Below, one piece after another: positions 13,266 to 26,600 of a DNA stretch of 64,000 nt. Position 1 is the stretch's first letter; every line of letters begins with the position of its first letter. The stretch is from Klebsormidium nitens (taxonomy: Eukaryota > Streptophyta > Klebsormidiophyceae > Klebsormidiales > Klebsormidiaceae), in the NCBI GenBank assembly GCA_000708835.1, contig DF237065.1, positions 1 to 64,000 of the forward strand. Reading direction: 5' to 3'. A program made the translations under genes and the position numbers. The notes under the pieces are model-generated. The model saw only the letters and a list, made by a program, of their open reading frames with translations, did no database searches and was not told the origin of the DNA.

Positions 13266-14377
13266 GCTTCACCCAGCAGTCCTGCAATCCTTAATGAATG
13301 GCTGAAAGGGATTGCATTATCCTTTGCCAAAGGACCGGATACCACAGGAGCACTGAGCTCCTAAGGTCCATAGATGAAACAAGCGTCAATCGTTAGTGTG
13401 TACTCAACGGAATGTAAACGGAGCAGAATCTTAGGGAAGCTTTTGCAGCATTGCGTTTTAAAGGTCGGTGAATGAGCATGCAATCCTGTGGTGAATGGAG
13501 CGTCCTTGTGCCCAGCACGCATTCATCAAGGACCAAGCCACTGATTCTCGCTTCAATGCTGAGAATCAGGTCACCGCATTCCCTCCTTTTGCAAGCCTGT
13601 GTCACAGTGCATGGGCAAGGGCCGCTCTGCTTCCATCAGACTATGCAGTGATATATTTGTGTTGTTGTGCAGACCGTCAAAAGCTACCGTCACTGCCGAA
13701 TCCCCGGTCCCTTTGCGAGCTACTTCACTGCAACCATCGCGGGCAACTTTGGCCCGGCCGGCCGAACTTGGCCCGCCGTTCTAAGGGATCTACCGCGCGC
13801 GCAGAAGAAGAACACGACATCTGAATCGTCCGTGGGACATCGGACGGGCAGGATCGAAAGCGGGCGAGTGGCGGCCGCGCGCCGCGACGATGCGGCCGCC
13901 CGGGCGTGGGCCTTTTATCCCGACAACAAAAGTGCAAGATTGACAAAAACTGTGAACTTCAAAAGAAGAAGATATGTATCTGCCTCGGAAAAACTATAAT
14001 CTACTTTTACTCAGCGAACAAGACGCAAGGACAATGTATTACGACAGGCTGCAGGAATCTGCATTGTTGGCGTCCAAGAGTAGTATCAAAAGAATGCAAA
14101 AGTCTGGGATGCGGCTGGCAGCATTGCAATGCTGTCTCGTGTGAGGACATTGAAAATTGTGGCATCCTGCAAATTTCTGCAGCTTTTCTGAGCAATTGCA
14201 ACATTGCTAGTAACAAGCAACACAGCTTAAAAAGGTGGACAATGTGGCCCGTTTGATCGGAGGCAGCCAACCTATGGAAGAGCCAGACCATCAATCACAA
14301 CTGTGGCCAGGTCAAAGGACTGAAAGAACTTAAACAAAGTAGGCCGTTAGCTTGAAGTACACAGCTTTGCAGGGAAA
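13266..14377. promoter_or_regulatory. divergent promoter region between IQ-motif gene and CFAP99
   Basis: About 1.1 kb separates the two ATGs, which are transcribed away from each other, so both promoters must lie here. A GC-rich patch at about 13740-13915 stands out from the AT-richer surroundings and may be a promoter island or 5' UTR. No TATA box or known factor site was identified with confidence. Confidence 0.4.
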
Positions 14378-17300
14378 ATGAAGGGCCAGAAATCAAGCAC
14401 GACTTTGTCAGCATCCGAGATGGTCACGAATGCCGCCACAGCTTTAAATGCTGGGGAGCTTCTCAGTCTGTGTGAGAAGCTAGTTGCCAGCTATAACTCG
14501 GCAAAAATAAACCCAGATATCCATGCCGATGAATGCATAGCAGAGTGGAAAGTCACAGACGAAGACGACAAGGTGTTTCTGAAGCAGGTGAGGTTGCGTG
14601 CATGCAAACGCTTCTTTTCTTGAGCAAATCGATGCGTACAGTAGCAGTCAAGAAGGAATATTTGATTGTGCTCGAAGAGGGCAGCTTTTGAAGCATGGCA
14701 GCTGAAGGATCGGCCTTCAAGTTCCTGTAAGCTGGGTACTCAGGAGGGGTTTGCCTTGGAGAGAAAAGCAGGAAGGTGTGTGCTGTTCAAACCACTTATA
14801 GCAGGGAAACCAAAGGGCAGTCAACAAAACGAACCATGGCGCTCTGTAGAATTCATTGAAACTTTCCTAACGAGGCTCTTTCTGCGTATCCAGCGGCAAA
14901 CATATTGGGCGGGTAGTCGCAAATGACATGGTGTGAAGCATGTATGCACATGCATATGAAAACTTTCTTTTCACAAATACTGCAAGACACTGCACCTCTT
15001 TCTGGCTCAGCTGACTAACCTGGTCTTCATCACATTGCAGGTTACAGAACACTTGCAACATGAAACAAAGTCCCATCAGTTCTGACAACCTGTGCCCTCA
15101 AACCCCGGTTCCAACCGCTGGAAAGCTCAAGTGTGTTTTAGAATGTGACAAACTCATGAAATTTGTCGACTGATAAAAACAGATCTACAGAAGCAGGTTT
15201 AACCATCAGCTTTTGATGGTGATCCAGGTTTTGTATGGCTGCTGTCGCTACAAGAAGCTGATCAAGGCTCTTGTGACCAGCCTGTACCACAACAACTCTG
15301 GCTGCACCCTACGCTCCGACGTCCACTTGTACAGCGTGTTTGTGTACCTCATTCTGATCCGACTGGAGGAGCTGACCTTTGAGCAATTCAGGTGAGAGGC
15401 AAACTTTCTAGTCAAAGAGTGGAAGTTGGTTGATATCAGTCAAAACCCACAGGCTTAGTGCAGTTTCAAATGGAGTTCGAAATCTACAGTGGCGCAAGCC
15501 AACTTTTACTTGCAATGTCTCCTGATTAGTGTGGTTATTTTATCAGACCCTTGCATGGTCTGACTACCTTCTTACAAGTAGAAACCCCACATCCTGATAG
15601 GCGACCAGTCCCAAACTACGTTCGAATGACAACAATCACTTTGTTCACTCCTTGCTCTCTCAGCGAACGCCGCGGCTTATATTGCATTTGGCCAACTTGC
15701 CATGAGCAATATCCGTAGAGCTGAAGTCTTCAGTGTCCCAGTCACCAGGGGAACACTTCGTGCAAATTACCTCCAATCCGGCTAATGTTGACCATCTGCC
15801 TAACCTCGTTTTTGGCAGGCGGCTCTGCCTCACCCAGGAGCCCCAGAAGATCCTGGTTCTGGTCAACTATGTCTTTAACCGCGAGAACCTGGAGCAGTGG
15901 TGCAAGGACGAGTGGCTCAAAATCTACGACACCACCTTTGTGACCGCACTCATTGACAGCGTCCTGCAATGGCAACCCCACGTTGCAGAGATGGTGAAGA
16001 GGTGAGGGGGACGATGGGTGCCGTTACTATGAACCCCTTTCTATCCGTTCGTGAAACGTGAGTGTTAGAGACTTCTTGACATCTGAATGACTTTGCGAGG
16101 ATCGGGCCTCGTGTCTCAAGCGCCTGGTTTCAAAGACGATCCAGTTTGTTGCGTTTGCTGTTGAGCCAAAATCTGTCAAGCTGACCCGCTCAATCCATGT
16201 TTTTGAAGTTAAGAAACCTTGGGCCGTCCGATGCTTGCAAATGGGTCAACTATCGGCCAAATTTCTGTACACGGCTGAAAAAGACGTTTTGGTGACTCCC
16301 AGTCTGACAACTCAAAGAAAAGCGCATCCAATGAGTCTGAGCAACGTGGCGGTCTTTGCAGGCTCGAGGAGAAAGTGTTTATGAAACGGAGGGCGGAGGA
16401 GCAGGAGGCGGACACGGGGGCGCGCGGCGCATCCTCGAAATTTACGGCGACGGTCGTGCAGCCGTTTAACCTGTCAATGAGCAAACGGAAGCCGGTCTAC
16501 ATCGACGAAGAGCCGGTGAGCCATGCTTAGTCTAGATGTTAAGAATCGTGTCTTAAGAACATAGGATATGCTGTCAGATTTGATTCTGGTTGTGAGGGCG
16601 ACCGATGCTTTCACTTGGCAATCATATCGTTTCAAGGGCCGATGAAGATGTGTTTTGCGGACTTACACATCGCTTACAAGAAAAGCAATTTTGCGTCTCG
16701 TAAAGGACAGCTCGCTTCGATGCTTTAGAAGGACGGCAGAACTGTCGACCTGGCCAGTCTCTTCAGATACAACGAAAACAGCAACGAAGTTTGCACGCCG
16801 TTGATTCTTCCTAAGCTGACCCTACAAAGCTAGCTCTTCTTAAGCAACCGCGAGAGCCATTCCGTAACTAGCAGCGCGGTCTTTTGCAGGTGGTAACGCT
16901 CAAAGCCCGCCCGCCGCCCCCCCACCTCGACGGCCCCACGCCCACGGAGCTCGCGCTCGAGAAAGCGCGCGAGCAGAACCGCGCGCGCGCCGCCGAGAAG
17001 TACGCCGACGCGAGGCCATTCCGGCTGCGCGTGCTGGAGCGCCCGAGCAACCTGGAGAAGGTGAAACTTGAGGTGGAGGAAACGCGCGCGGAGGCGCACG
17101 CCTTCCGGCCGGTCAAGGCGCGCCCGGTGCCGGCTGCGTCGGAAGCCAAGGTGAGCACGTCTTTTCGCGAACTCACCCGTCGATGTAAGATTTTGCGGGG
17201 AGTTTCTGGGCACACTATGGAGAAATGCCAGCACGCGACGGACGGTAGCAATGGGGAGACGACCATCGAAAGTCAAGCGCCAACAGAAGTCTAGGGGATG

Positions 17301-20300
17301 CGACAAAACGGGCCTCACGTTTCAATATCCGCTGGTGCGAAGCGGCGTTGGCGAGCAAGAACGAGAGCGCTGTTCCGTTCAAAGCAAAGTGAGAATCATT
17401 TCCTAAGCATCCAATCGGCTTTGTTGTTTTCAGTAAAAGTTTTGGTCATTCGTTGTGCCATCACAGCTGCCGACATCCTGTAGGTGCCTAACAGTGAAGA
17501 TTGTGCTTATAAGGCGAGGAGAGCCGAAAGCACACCAGCTTTTGGTGGCACTCCCAACGGCTTGCCTAAACATGAGCTAAGTTTGCTTCCCCACCACTTG
17601 GGTAGGCCACTGTAGAAACGAAACGCTCAAAGGCTAAACCCCTTAAAACCCGCGCAGGTCAAGTATAACGCGGCCGCGATCCTGCGCGAGGACGCGCTCC
17701 TTCGGAAGAAGCAGGAAGAGGCCGCGAAGGCGCTCCAGCAGTACGAGTCGGAACTGCGGGACGCGTCGGAGTATCTGGCATGGCGAGAAGAGATGAGCAA
17801 AGCGGAGGAGGCGGAGCGCGCGGCGGAGATTGAACGGCGAAGGATCGAGACCGCGGCGGGGGCGGAAATGGTGAAGCAGGCGGTTGCAGCCAAGGTGGGC
17901 TTCTTGGATGATTCTCTGGAACAGTCATAATTCATAAGGAATGAACTACACTAAAAGCCTAAACACGAACATCTATCTGCTCCGCACCCGTGCCCCGCTA
18001 AACCCCCGCATCCGTCCCAGACAGGATAACCCATTATCGTTTAAGCTTATGCTAAATGATCTGAAGAGCGATGACAAATGGAGCTTTTGGGGGGCAAGGA
18101 GGTACTAGAATCCTGGTCGCAAAGTACTTCGAAATCGAAGTCGTACGTAGCTTGGTAATGTGATGGTGTTCGAATCAAGGGGTGTCCCCTGTTATGTCGC
18201 AACTGTGCTGTTGTGACGGAAGAAGAAGAGTTTCGTGCTCTCATTGGGAAAGGCTTGTGGCATGGCACGTTTCATGTACCTGGTTTCAAGGATAAGTTGA
18301 CTGCGATATGAGAGTATCGCGGAAGAGTGTCATCAGAAACTTGCTGTGCTGCAGCCAGAATCGAGCTTGATTAAAGATAATTCGCCCGAGAGTTGTCTTT
18401 CCTCGCACGGAGGCTCAAAGGTCTTGCGCTGCCTAACGCTTTAGCGTAGGCCTTCCAACAATGAATAGTCCACTGGTAATCTGTTCATTCCAATGACCGT
18501 TCTTATCATACTAAAATAAGCATATTGTATGCTGCAGGCTCAAGAGAACAAGCAGACGGTGGCGTCGATGCGCGCGCAGGCGGAGCTTCTGGAGCAGCAA
18601 CTGGCGCAGGAGAGGGAACAGATCGAGCAGGCCAACAGGATGAAGAAGCTGGAGATCGTGGAGGATAGGCAGGCCGTCAAGGTGCGCCCATACGACCAAC
18701 GTCGGTGCTATAAGCTCTTGCAGAATTCATGCGTTTTACTTTTGCGTTACATCGAACGGCCGGATGGCCTCGTTCCGATTTGCTTTCCTGTGTAACAAGG
18801 GGCCTTGTTGAGGGTTGCTCCCGTCATTATGAACTTTCAAGTGGTTTGGAAAAGGACCAGTATCATGGTGACGGTTGACGTTAATGACAGGCGCTCAGCT
18901 TATCAGAGAGCCACTCTAGTCTGGAGTAACTCAAAACTCGGACTTACATAATCTGCCCTATCCGACTGTACTGACCAGCTTTATGCATAGCAGAGCAGCG
19001 TCATTCTATGCACTGACCCGCTGAATCCTACTTTGAGGGGACAAGACGTGCGTCTGTAGGAGAATCTAAGATCAAATTGAGACGTGGATTTACAATCTTC
19101 TGCCACGTGTCAGGCTGCTGTGGAGAAGGTGGCGGCCGAGAAGCGGCGCCAGGCGGAGGAGGTGGAGCGCGAGAGCGCGGCGCGCGCGCGGCGGCTCGCG
19201 GAGGAGAAAGCCATCGAACAGAAGCGGAAGGAGGACCTCATACGGCAACTGAGAGTAAGCAAACCATAGGGTAAAGAGCATGTTCATCTGATGACAATTG
19301 TGATTTTGTCCGCGCCCTTAACCGCACTTTTCGCCCTCGTTTGCGGCATGTTTGGCAAGGTACGACTCGCGTGTTCCCGAATCCCTGTAGTCGTGGCCCA
19401 GAAATGGCGTATAGATCCAAGATTAAGTGTCGAGCTCTAAATGCTGTGAACGATATTGCGAACGAGTCCGCGAACAATCCCTCCCTTTGAGATCCGCAAC
19501 ATTTGGGTAGCTGCTGACTGAATCCTGCCGTTGCTTCCATGGAGCGGGGAGGTGACACAAATCAAGGCCATCTGACAAAATGTTTTGCAAGGTCAAACGT
19601 TAACCATCTTTTCTGTGCGCGCGCGCAGGCGCTTGACGCCGTCCAGAGGACCCGGTCCAAGGAGCCGTTCGACCCGTTCACGAGCGGGAACCACGGCCTC
19701 TTAGAAGAGATGTCGCTCGCGGAGCTGAAGGAGCGGGTTGGAAGAATGCGCGAGCAGGAGCGCGCGTGGGAGGAGGAGCAGCGCGCGCGGATCGCCGCGC
19801 AGAAGCAGGAAAAAGAAAGCGCGCTCCTGAGCAAGGCGGAGACGATCAGTAAAGCGCGCGAGCGCGCGGAGGCGCTGCGGAAGGCGAAGCGCGCAGCGCG
19901 CGCGGTGGAGGCGCGCGCGAAAGAGGAGGAGGGGGAGCGCGCACGGCAGGAGGGGGAGGTGAAGCTGGCGGAAAGATTGCAGGTGAGGATGGTTAACTTG
20001 TAGTGGTGGAACGAAGATGGTAAGAAAGAACCATTCCCCAGACCCCGGCTGGAATGTGTGCTTTGGTTGCGCACACAGATTGCATCCAACGTGATTTGTC
20101 GCTGCTCGCTTGAATTCATCTTTCCAATAAGGTGAAAGACCCGATTGACATAATCGCAGACATAGTGAGTATCACACAACATGTAAAGGCCTCGCTGTTC
20201 AACCGCCTACATCCTTTCAATAAGCTTGCGAAGCCTGTCCTCCGGAGGCTGCATTTCCCAAGAGTGGCCGCACTGAGAATCTTAAGACGCCCCAACAACC

Positions 20301-21191
20301 TTGCTTGGAGAGAGCGGCTTGAAACGCCTCCTCTTTCCGTAGAAAAACGTCACGATTGATTGCTACTTGACAGTAATTGCTTCATTCAGCAAGTCCTCTA
20401 TCCTGAGGTGTCCGGCTTTTCTCGTCGACTCAGGCCAAGCGGCGCGCGCGCGAGGAGGAGCTCGCGCGCTTAGAGGCCGAGGAGCGCGCGATCGCGTTCG
20501 AGCAGCAGCGGCTCGCGGCCGAGAAGGCGCGCCTGGACGCGCTGCGCGCCGCGGAGCTCGGCAAGGGCGCGGAGCGCGCCGCGCGCGCGGAGGAGGAGAG
20601 GCAGCGGAAGGCGGCGGAAACGGAAGCGGAGACGAAGGCGAAGCAGGAGCGGCTGCGAAAGCAGCTGCAGCGCGCGGAACGGACGGAACGGAAGCGGACG
20701 ATTAAGCACTACGACGCCAAGGTGACTGGGGACCTTGGTTTCCAGACCGTCCGATTGGTTTTGGACGCCATCAATCCTCCTGGAGATACGTAACGTAGCT
20801 TGAACGGGGCTTGACGATTCGATTCCCGATCCGTGCATATCGAGCGAATCAGAGACAACAAAGTGAGGTCCGAAGCTTGTTCTGTGCAGGACAAGCCGAC
20901 CGAAACTCAAGGACTGCGGAGAAGAGGGTGGAGCGCGCAAAGAAAACCTGCTTGCTTGACAGAGCGCCTGACGGCTTCGAATCCGTTTTCCTGCAGGTCG
21001 AGCGCATCAAGGCAGAAAATGTGCAGGAGAAGACGGAAGAGCTCGCAAAGAAAAAGACGCTGGTTTTGACGGAACGCCAACGGATGGAGCACGCACGACA
21101 GGCCCTCACGGAGCGGGACCCGTATAAAGCTAGCTTGACCCTCCCTCTGAGGGAGAGGCCAAAGAGCCCCCCAACCTCGAAAATGCGGTGA
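14378..21191 (+). CDS. CFAP99: cilia- and flagella-associated protein 99 homologue (CFAP99/FAP99), about 776 aa
   Basis: Exons: 14378-14587, 15228-15391, 15819-16001, 16362-16515, 16890-17150, 17658-17894, 18538-18681, 19114-19254, 19629-19982, 20434-20721, 20997-21191 (TGA). All junctions are GT-AG and in phase. The N-terminal 190 residues form an alpha-helical domain with the pattern C-x-Y-K-K-L-I, L-R-x-D-x-H-L-Y, L-E-E-L-x-F-x-x-F and a D-E-W-L-K-I-Y block, matching CFAP99 as I know it. Next comes a Pro-rich link (P-F-N-L, then R-P-V-P). Exons 6-10 (residues 325-712) form a long Arg/Glu/Ala coiled coil that includes [10 protein letters not shown] and H-G-L-L-E-E-M-S-L-x-E-L, both family hallmarks. 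CFAP99 is an axonemal protein of motile cilia; its detailed role is poorly known. Presence implies a life stage with flagella. The only open question is whether a short exon was missed near 20890. Confidence 0.85.
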
Positions 21192-23627
21192 TAACTCGAA
21201 CACAAGATCTTTGGTCACTCGGAAGTCATAGAGAGGAATACATTGCAATAAAATAACAAGGTATGAAGGTAAAGACCGTGTCATCTGAGTGTCAATCTTT
21301 GGCGGATCTGAATTTCACCATTTGGCCAGTCAATTAAAACGGCTTGATGGCGCCGACGCTCGTTATCCGGGCATGCCAGCATGTGACACAGCCGTAAGGA
21401 TCTTAGAAAATACAAAATCAATTACCTATACAATGACTACTTCTTATACGTAGTAGGCAGTCGGGCGAACACACATAATCATGATGTACTCGACTAGTCT
21501 CTGTTCATCCACTCACAACCGCGAAGACTCGGGTCGAAATATGAGGTCTTTAAAAGCCAGAACGAGGCTTCATATCTGAAGGGCCACTCTCGTGGAAGTC
21601 TGGTAGATTGACGAGCCCGAGCGCACACGGCCTTGCAAGCACCGCGAGTGCGCAGTTTGCACGTTGATGGTTCTGAACGTTGTACAATGATCAAGATTCT
21701 GCGTCAATGCTGACGACGCCATACACCGTGACGGATGAACGGGCGAGGAATATAGGAGCAGCATAGTAGTATAATACTCAAGTACAGCCAGAGATCCCAT
21801 GTTGCCTAATGCAACCAAAAGGAGGGTCTATCAAATGGAGGGTAGCACTTAGTGCTCGCGACCCGCCGATGATCAGTTCTGAGCCTCGATTCGTCTAGCT
21901 GGGCATACGGTATCCAAGGGGTCAAGCTGGCCTGCAATCTGGATGATCAGCCTCAATCACGAAGGAAATTGACATACGATATGCTGCCAAGCACAGAGTA
22001 GCAGTGATGGTATAACCTACACGTGGCACGGTACCACCCATGTGAATATTTGGTGACCGGTACCGGGTACTGCCCACGTACCGGGCCCGGGCCCCGAAGG
22101 CAGTGGCCCAATACGTAGGAGTGTCTGCCCGGTAGATTTTCTGGTAATGCGTACCGGGGGACCGAAGTCATTCGACCGGTCCCCAGTACCAGGAAATAGT
22201 AAGTACACGCGCGCGCCTGTTTTGAGTTCGACAGTTGACACAGCGGACTGATCGACCGAGCATCATGCAGTCGTTGAATTGACCTACGGTGTTAGATACC
22301 TATATGTGATTACTAATTAAGTATACCGGGCAGTCCAGCAAGCAGTCACTTGCAAATCAGCCTGAGGTAAGGTTCCCTACGCGTTTAGGAGATACCCCGA
22401 TGGTGTGATTTGACTCTGTAGTTCGCTAGGTCGGATCATCACTTATATCCTGCATTGTTCATGTGTAGAGTTCGGTTCGAGCGCAAGGATGCGGCACAGG
22501 GGGCGGTGCCTAAGATGGTCTAGTGTCGTTACATTGAGCATCTTTGATGCTGCCACCCAAAAAGTGGGGCATTCGAAAGATACTGGAAGGGGGGCCGAAC
22601 GATGGCCAAGTCAAAGAGCATTACTTTAAGAGGCAGCAACGATCGCTGATGGAAAATCATGAATAGTTAGATTGCATCCACCTGAAGTCACGGACCCCGG
22701 TGCTATGTAAGGCGGCAACACAAAGCGGCCAGGAATATGCGGGCATTGAGGGAGAGAGCATAAGCAATATAAATGCTAGGGAATTGCACTTTAAGGAAAA
22801 GACACAGACACGATCAGCCTTCTGGCACTGAAACGTTCTACCGCAAGGAGGGGCTAGCACTCTGGTTGACAGCATTGCACAGACGACTGCACCAAATGCA
22901 GAGCCCAATCGCAGGTCATGTTGCAAGGTAGGCAGCGGGCAATTGATTGCCTGCCTTATGTGATGAGCAAAGCGAATTAGAATTCGGGGCCACCTTCTAT
23001 TGGGTTGGCATGCACACAGTGCCCGTGCGTCTTCTTTACCACTTATTGAGCGGCATTGCATTAAGCAACTCAGCGGTGAACTGCTCTGCCTAATTACTTG
23101 TTAGGACAGCTTGTGTTTTGACCTGTGAGCTCTATCGATGGTAACCTGGAACCCTTCGACAACTGAAGTGCTAGCTTGAAAGCTTGCCGCTCTCGAAGGT
23201 GCGCCTTAGCCCTCAGTCTTCAGCCGATCAGCAACTTTACAGCCTCAAGGAGTTGGACGCTGCGGTCTTCAATCCAGTGTTGTTAGGAGAACGGCTAAGC
23301 TTAACTTACACAGTTGGGAGGTTTTCTGAGCCGGATGTTGTTCTTCCAGAAGATTTTACCATTCACGTCCCCTTGGGGCTTCTGTTAAGATTGAAAGTGC
23401 AGAAGCTGTGATCCTACTGTACTGATGAGTTACTCTAGAAAAGGACTACTCTATTTTCTTATCCGTCCAATCTGCCTTTTTACCCCCACACGTGCCCCTT
23501 GTGCCGCAGGCACACCCTGGTCAACCAGGTAATAAGCTCTATTACAATCATGTTGAGCTGGCGGCCATACCTCCCCGCACCGCTCATTCCCCCACGCGCA
23601 ATCTGCCTCCGGTAACAAGCACCAAAC
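21192..23627. other. intergenic region, 2.4 kb
   Basis: No supported gene. At 22040-22200 the sequence is dense in GTACCGG/CCGGTAC words and is partly self-complementary, so it may be a degenerate repeat or MITE-like remnant. An open frame at 23184-23411 has a plausible composition but no convincing splice partners. The last few hundred bases probably contain the promoter of the next gene. Confidence 0.35.
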
Positions 23628-26600
23628 ATGGCTTCAGCTGCTCCCCACCAGCTGGTCTGCGTGAGCCCCGAGTGGGGTTCGCGGACTGAACCCCCCGACA
23701 GTTTGCACGGCAGCCCGAATGCTGCGGCGAGCGCGCTCAAACGGCCGGTGGCGGGGTTGTGGAACGGGCTAGAACCGGGACCCATTTTACAGGGTCCGAT
23801 TAGCTGGCCGCACTGTTTAGTCCAGTCATCGAGGAATGATAAGCGGAAGAGCCGATCGGCCGGCAGCTCGCGGCGGCCGACAGACGCGGAGTCGGGACAC
23901 GGGTGTGGGTGCGACGCGCATGAGGCTTTGTGTCAGGTGAATTCGTCTCGAGTCTATGACTAACTGTCGACTGTATGCCTAAGTGTCGATTCTACAGATA
24001 AGTCTCGATCCTGTTTTTAGTAAGCTGCATGAGAAATAGGGTCGTTCTTCCAGGCGAATACGAAGTGGAGACCACAAGCCAGGTGTTCACGCGCTCCGCA
24101 CCCAACCCAGCCTTTACCCCCATGTAAACCCACCCGTCCCCCGGCGGGCTTCCTCTCTTCTTTAAAAAAGATGGATAACATCAATAAACACAAATAAGGA
24201 AAACTCGCATAAAATAAACACATATAGCTTGCTCACAGAATCAAAATCTGTGTCAGGTGAAGGAGGAGCGGCCGTCGAGCCCGGCGCTCTTTCGGAGGTC
24301 CAAGAGCGACGGGAAGCAGCACCACGCGGCATCCGAGCGGCACACAATCGGATGTCCGGACGATGTACACCGTCCGTTGCCGCGGCAAGAGGAGTCGTTT
24401 CAACAGATGTTCCGGACGGAATGGGGGCCACACACGGGGAGGGGGGTCAATTCAGAGGGGCCGGCGGGGGGGGGTCCGAGAGAGGAGGGAACTAGGGGGG
24501 GAGCAAGGTGGGATGCGCATGGTGCGAAAGCGGTGTATCAGCGGCTGTACACGCACGCGCGAAATAGGGAGACGCGTCGGAAGGAACGGGAGGAGCAGAA
24601 AGAGAAGCAAGAGGTGAGCTGGGTTTGTTGTGAGCTAGAAGCATAAGCGGCGCAAGTTTGGCATCGGCCTTGGAACGCCGCTGCTTGATGGTGAAGAAGA
24701 ACCAATAGGGGGGATTTCGCCTGGTTAAGGTGCCAGGGAAAGAAACTCGTTCGTTCAGAGTCCTTGGTCAAGGGGTTGCCAAAGCAGATGGTTGGTCGTA
24801 TGCTCCATCGAGCTTACTCAACACGCAAGCTCAAGTACCAGTAATGTAGGCGGTTTGCCCGCCCAGCTGATTCGACACTCTTAGATGCTTTTTGCGGGCG
24901 CCCCCCTCCTCTCGTTCACTCTCAACGTGGTTAAGCATAAGATGAGGATAATTTGCTCAAACCCAGAGGTTTCACTGGCTCGAATCCAAACCCGCCCCAA
25001 ACCCCATATTTATCCCATCCGTCCCAACCTAACGACCTGACCTTTCGTTGTTTTCAGTTAGATTCCCTCTGCAAGAGTCTTTCGTCTTTCTTTCCAGATG
25101 TAAGATTCGATGGAGTGGCCCAGGCTCTACCCTCATTCCGAACATATGCGTCTCAGCCTAGTTGCTCAACCTATCGCTTATCGTTGTCTCAACATCCATG
25201 CGTTCTCTCGAATGTTTCTTTCTTGGCTCCTCAGAGTGACGGGGCGGCGGCCCGTCCTGTGCCCCGATATGAAACCCATCCGTCCCAGCTTAATAGATAT
25301 AATTTTGTGGCTGATAACCATTAGTCTCATCCGAGAGACGTTTCTCTTCGCGCCACCCTGATGCAAGACGTCACTGGGCGGCCAGCCCTGTTACTGCCCC
25401 CAGTCCGCAAGCACGTTTTCTAGCGTCCGAGCCATAAGCTACTGACTCGATTTCTCGCCATCCTAGATGCAAGACGTCACCGGACGGCCCACGCTGAACC
25501 CCCTGTCCGCGAGCATGCTGCGCCAAGCGCGCTCGTTCGAGGAGCGGCTGAGCGCGTACGAGGCGCGCGCGCGCCGGCGCGCGCAGGCGCTCAAGGACGA
25601 GGTCGAGGCGCGGCGGGCGGCCGAGGAGGCGGAGCACGCGCGGCCGCCGCGCATCACGAAGCTGTCGAAGAAGCTGTCGCGGGGAGTCACGCATTTGGTG
25701 AGCATTCGACCTGGCGAACACGACGTTGAATCAACTAAGCTTGACTTATGGGGGTACTGGATGAATTCTTCAATGTTCTTAAGAATCCGAGAAAAACGCA
25801 TCTGCATTTTATTGCGCGAGGTTCTACGTGCGGCATCGATGCGTGGCAAAGTTTGTCCTGCTTTTTGGGGGAGCTGCATTTTCGATGTGTGTTATTTGTA
25901 GTGCGAGGCAAATGAGGAGTTTGTGCTGGATCTCGTAGGCCGTCCGGCGCTTGCGTTACAAAATGGGGAATGGTTTCTCTTGGGGCCGAGATCTTTGAAG
26001 ATCTTTCTAGGAGGGCGCGCAATGGAAAAGGAGACTACCAAGATACACCCAGACCCTTAATATCAAACCCTTGCCGTGCACCACAGAGACCGGCGTTTGA
26101 TTCGTGAACCGGAAGAAGGTCGTTCCTTGAAGGTTCTGAAAACAAGATTATTGTTTGGCTTAAAGGCGTCACATGCAGGTCGACGAGCGGAATGCATTCG
26201 AGTTTTGGATCTGGTTATCTCAGAGGTCAAACCGCGCGGTTTAACGATGCGTTGAAGGCACACTGATGACGCAAGCAACTTCTACCGCATTTGTGTCAAA
26301 TCCGATGTGTGTGCATGCGAACGTGCGACCTCGTGTTGACCACAATCGGACTTGTCCGTCTCTGCCGATCGTTGTTTCGAAACGTCTAAACGAAGACCAC
26401 CTGGATACGGCAACAGATACAGAGGAAAGTGGAATCAAAGCAGACAGGTCCCTCCTGTCAATCGGCAAGAAATGGCGGACGCCGGGCCTGTGAGCAGTTG
26501 CAAGGCAGTAAAGACCACGTTCCGGAACCCGCCTGCAGTTTTTATTTCAGGATTCCCTTATGAGAATGATTTTGTCGTCCTTGCTAGTCTCTAGCCCCTC

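Noticed and set aside
22017-22241. Minus-strand frame in the GTACCGG-rich segment
   Set aside because: The repetitive Gly/Pro/Thr translation reflects the repeated DNA words rather than a gene.
23184-23411. 75-codon frame upstream of the coiled-coil gene
   Set aside because: Protein-like composition, but it ends in a stop, has no convincing donor in phase with the next exon and no recognised family.
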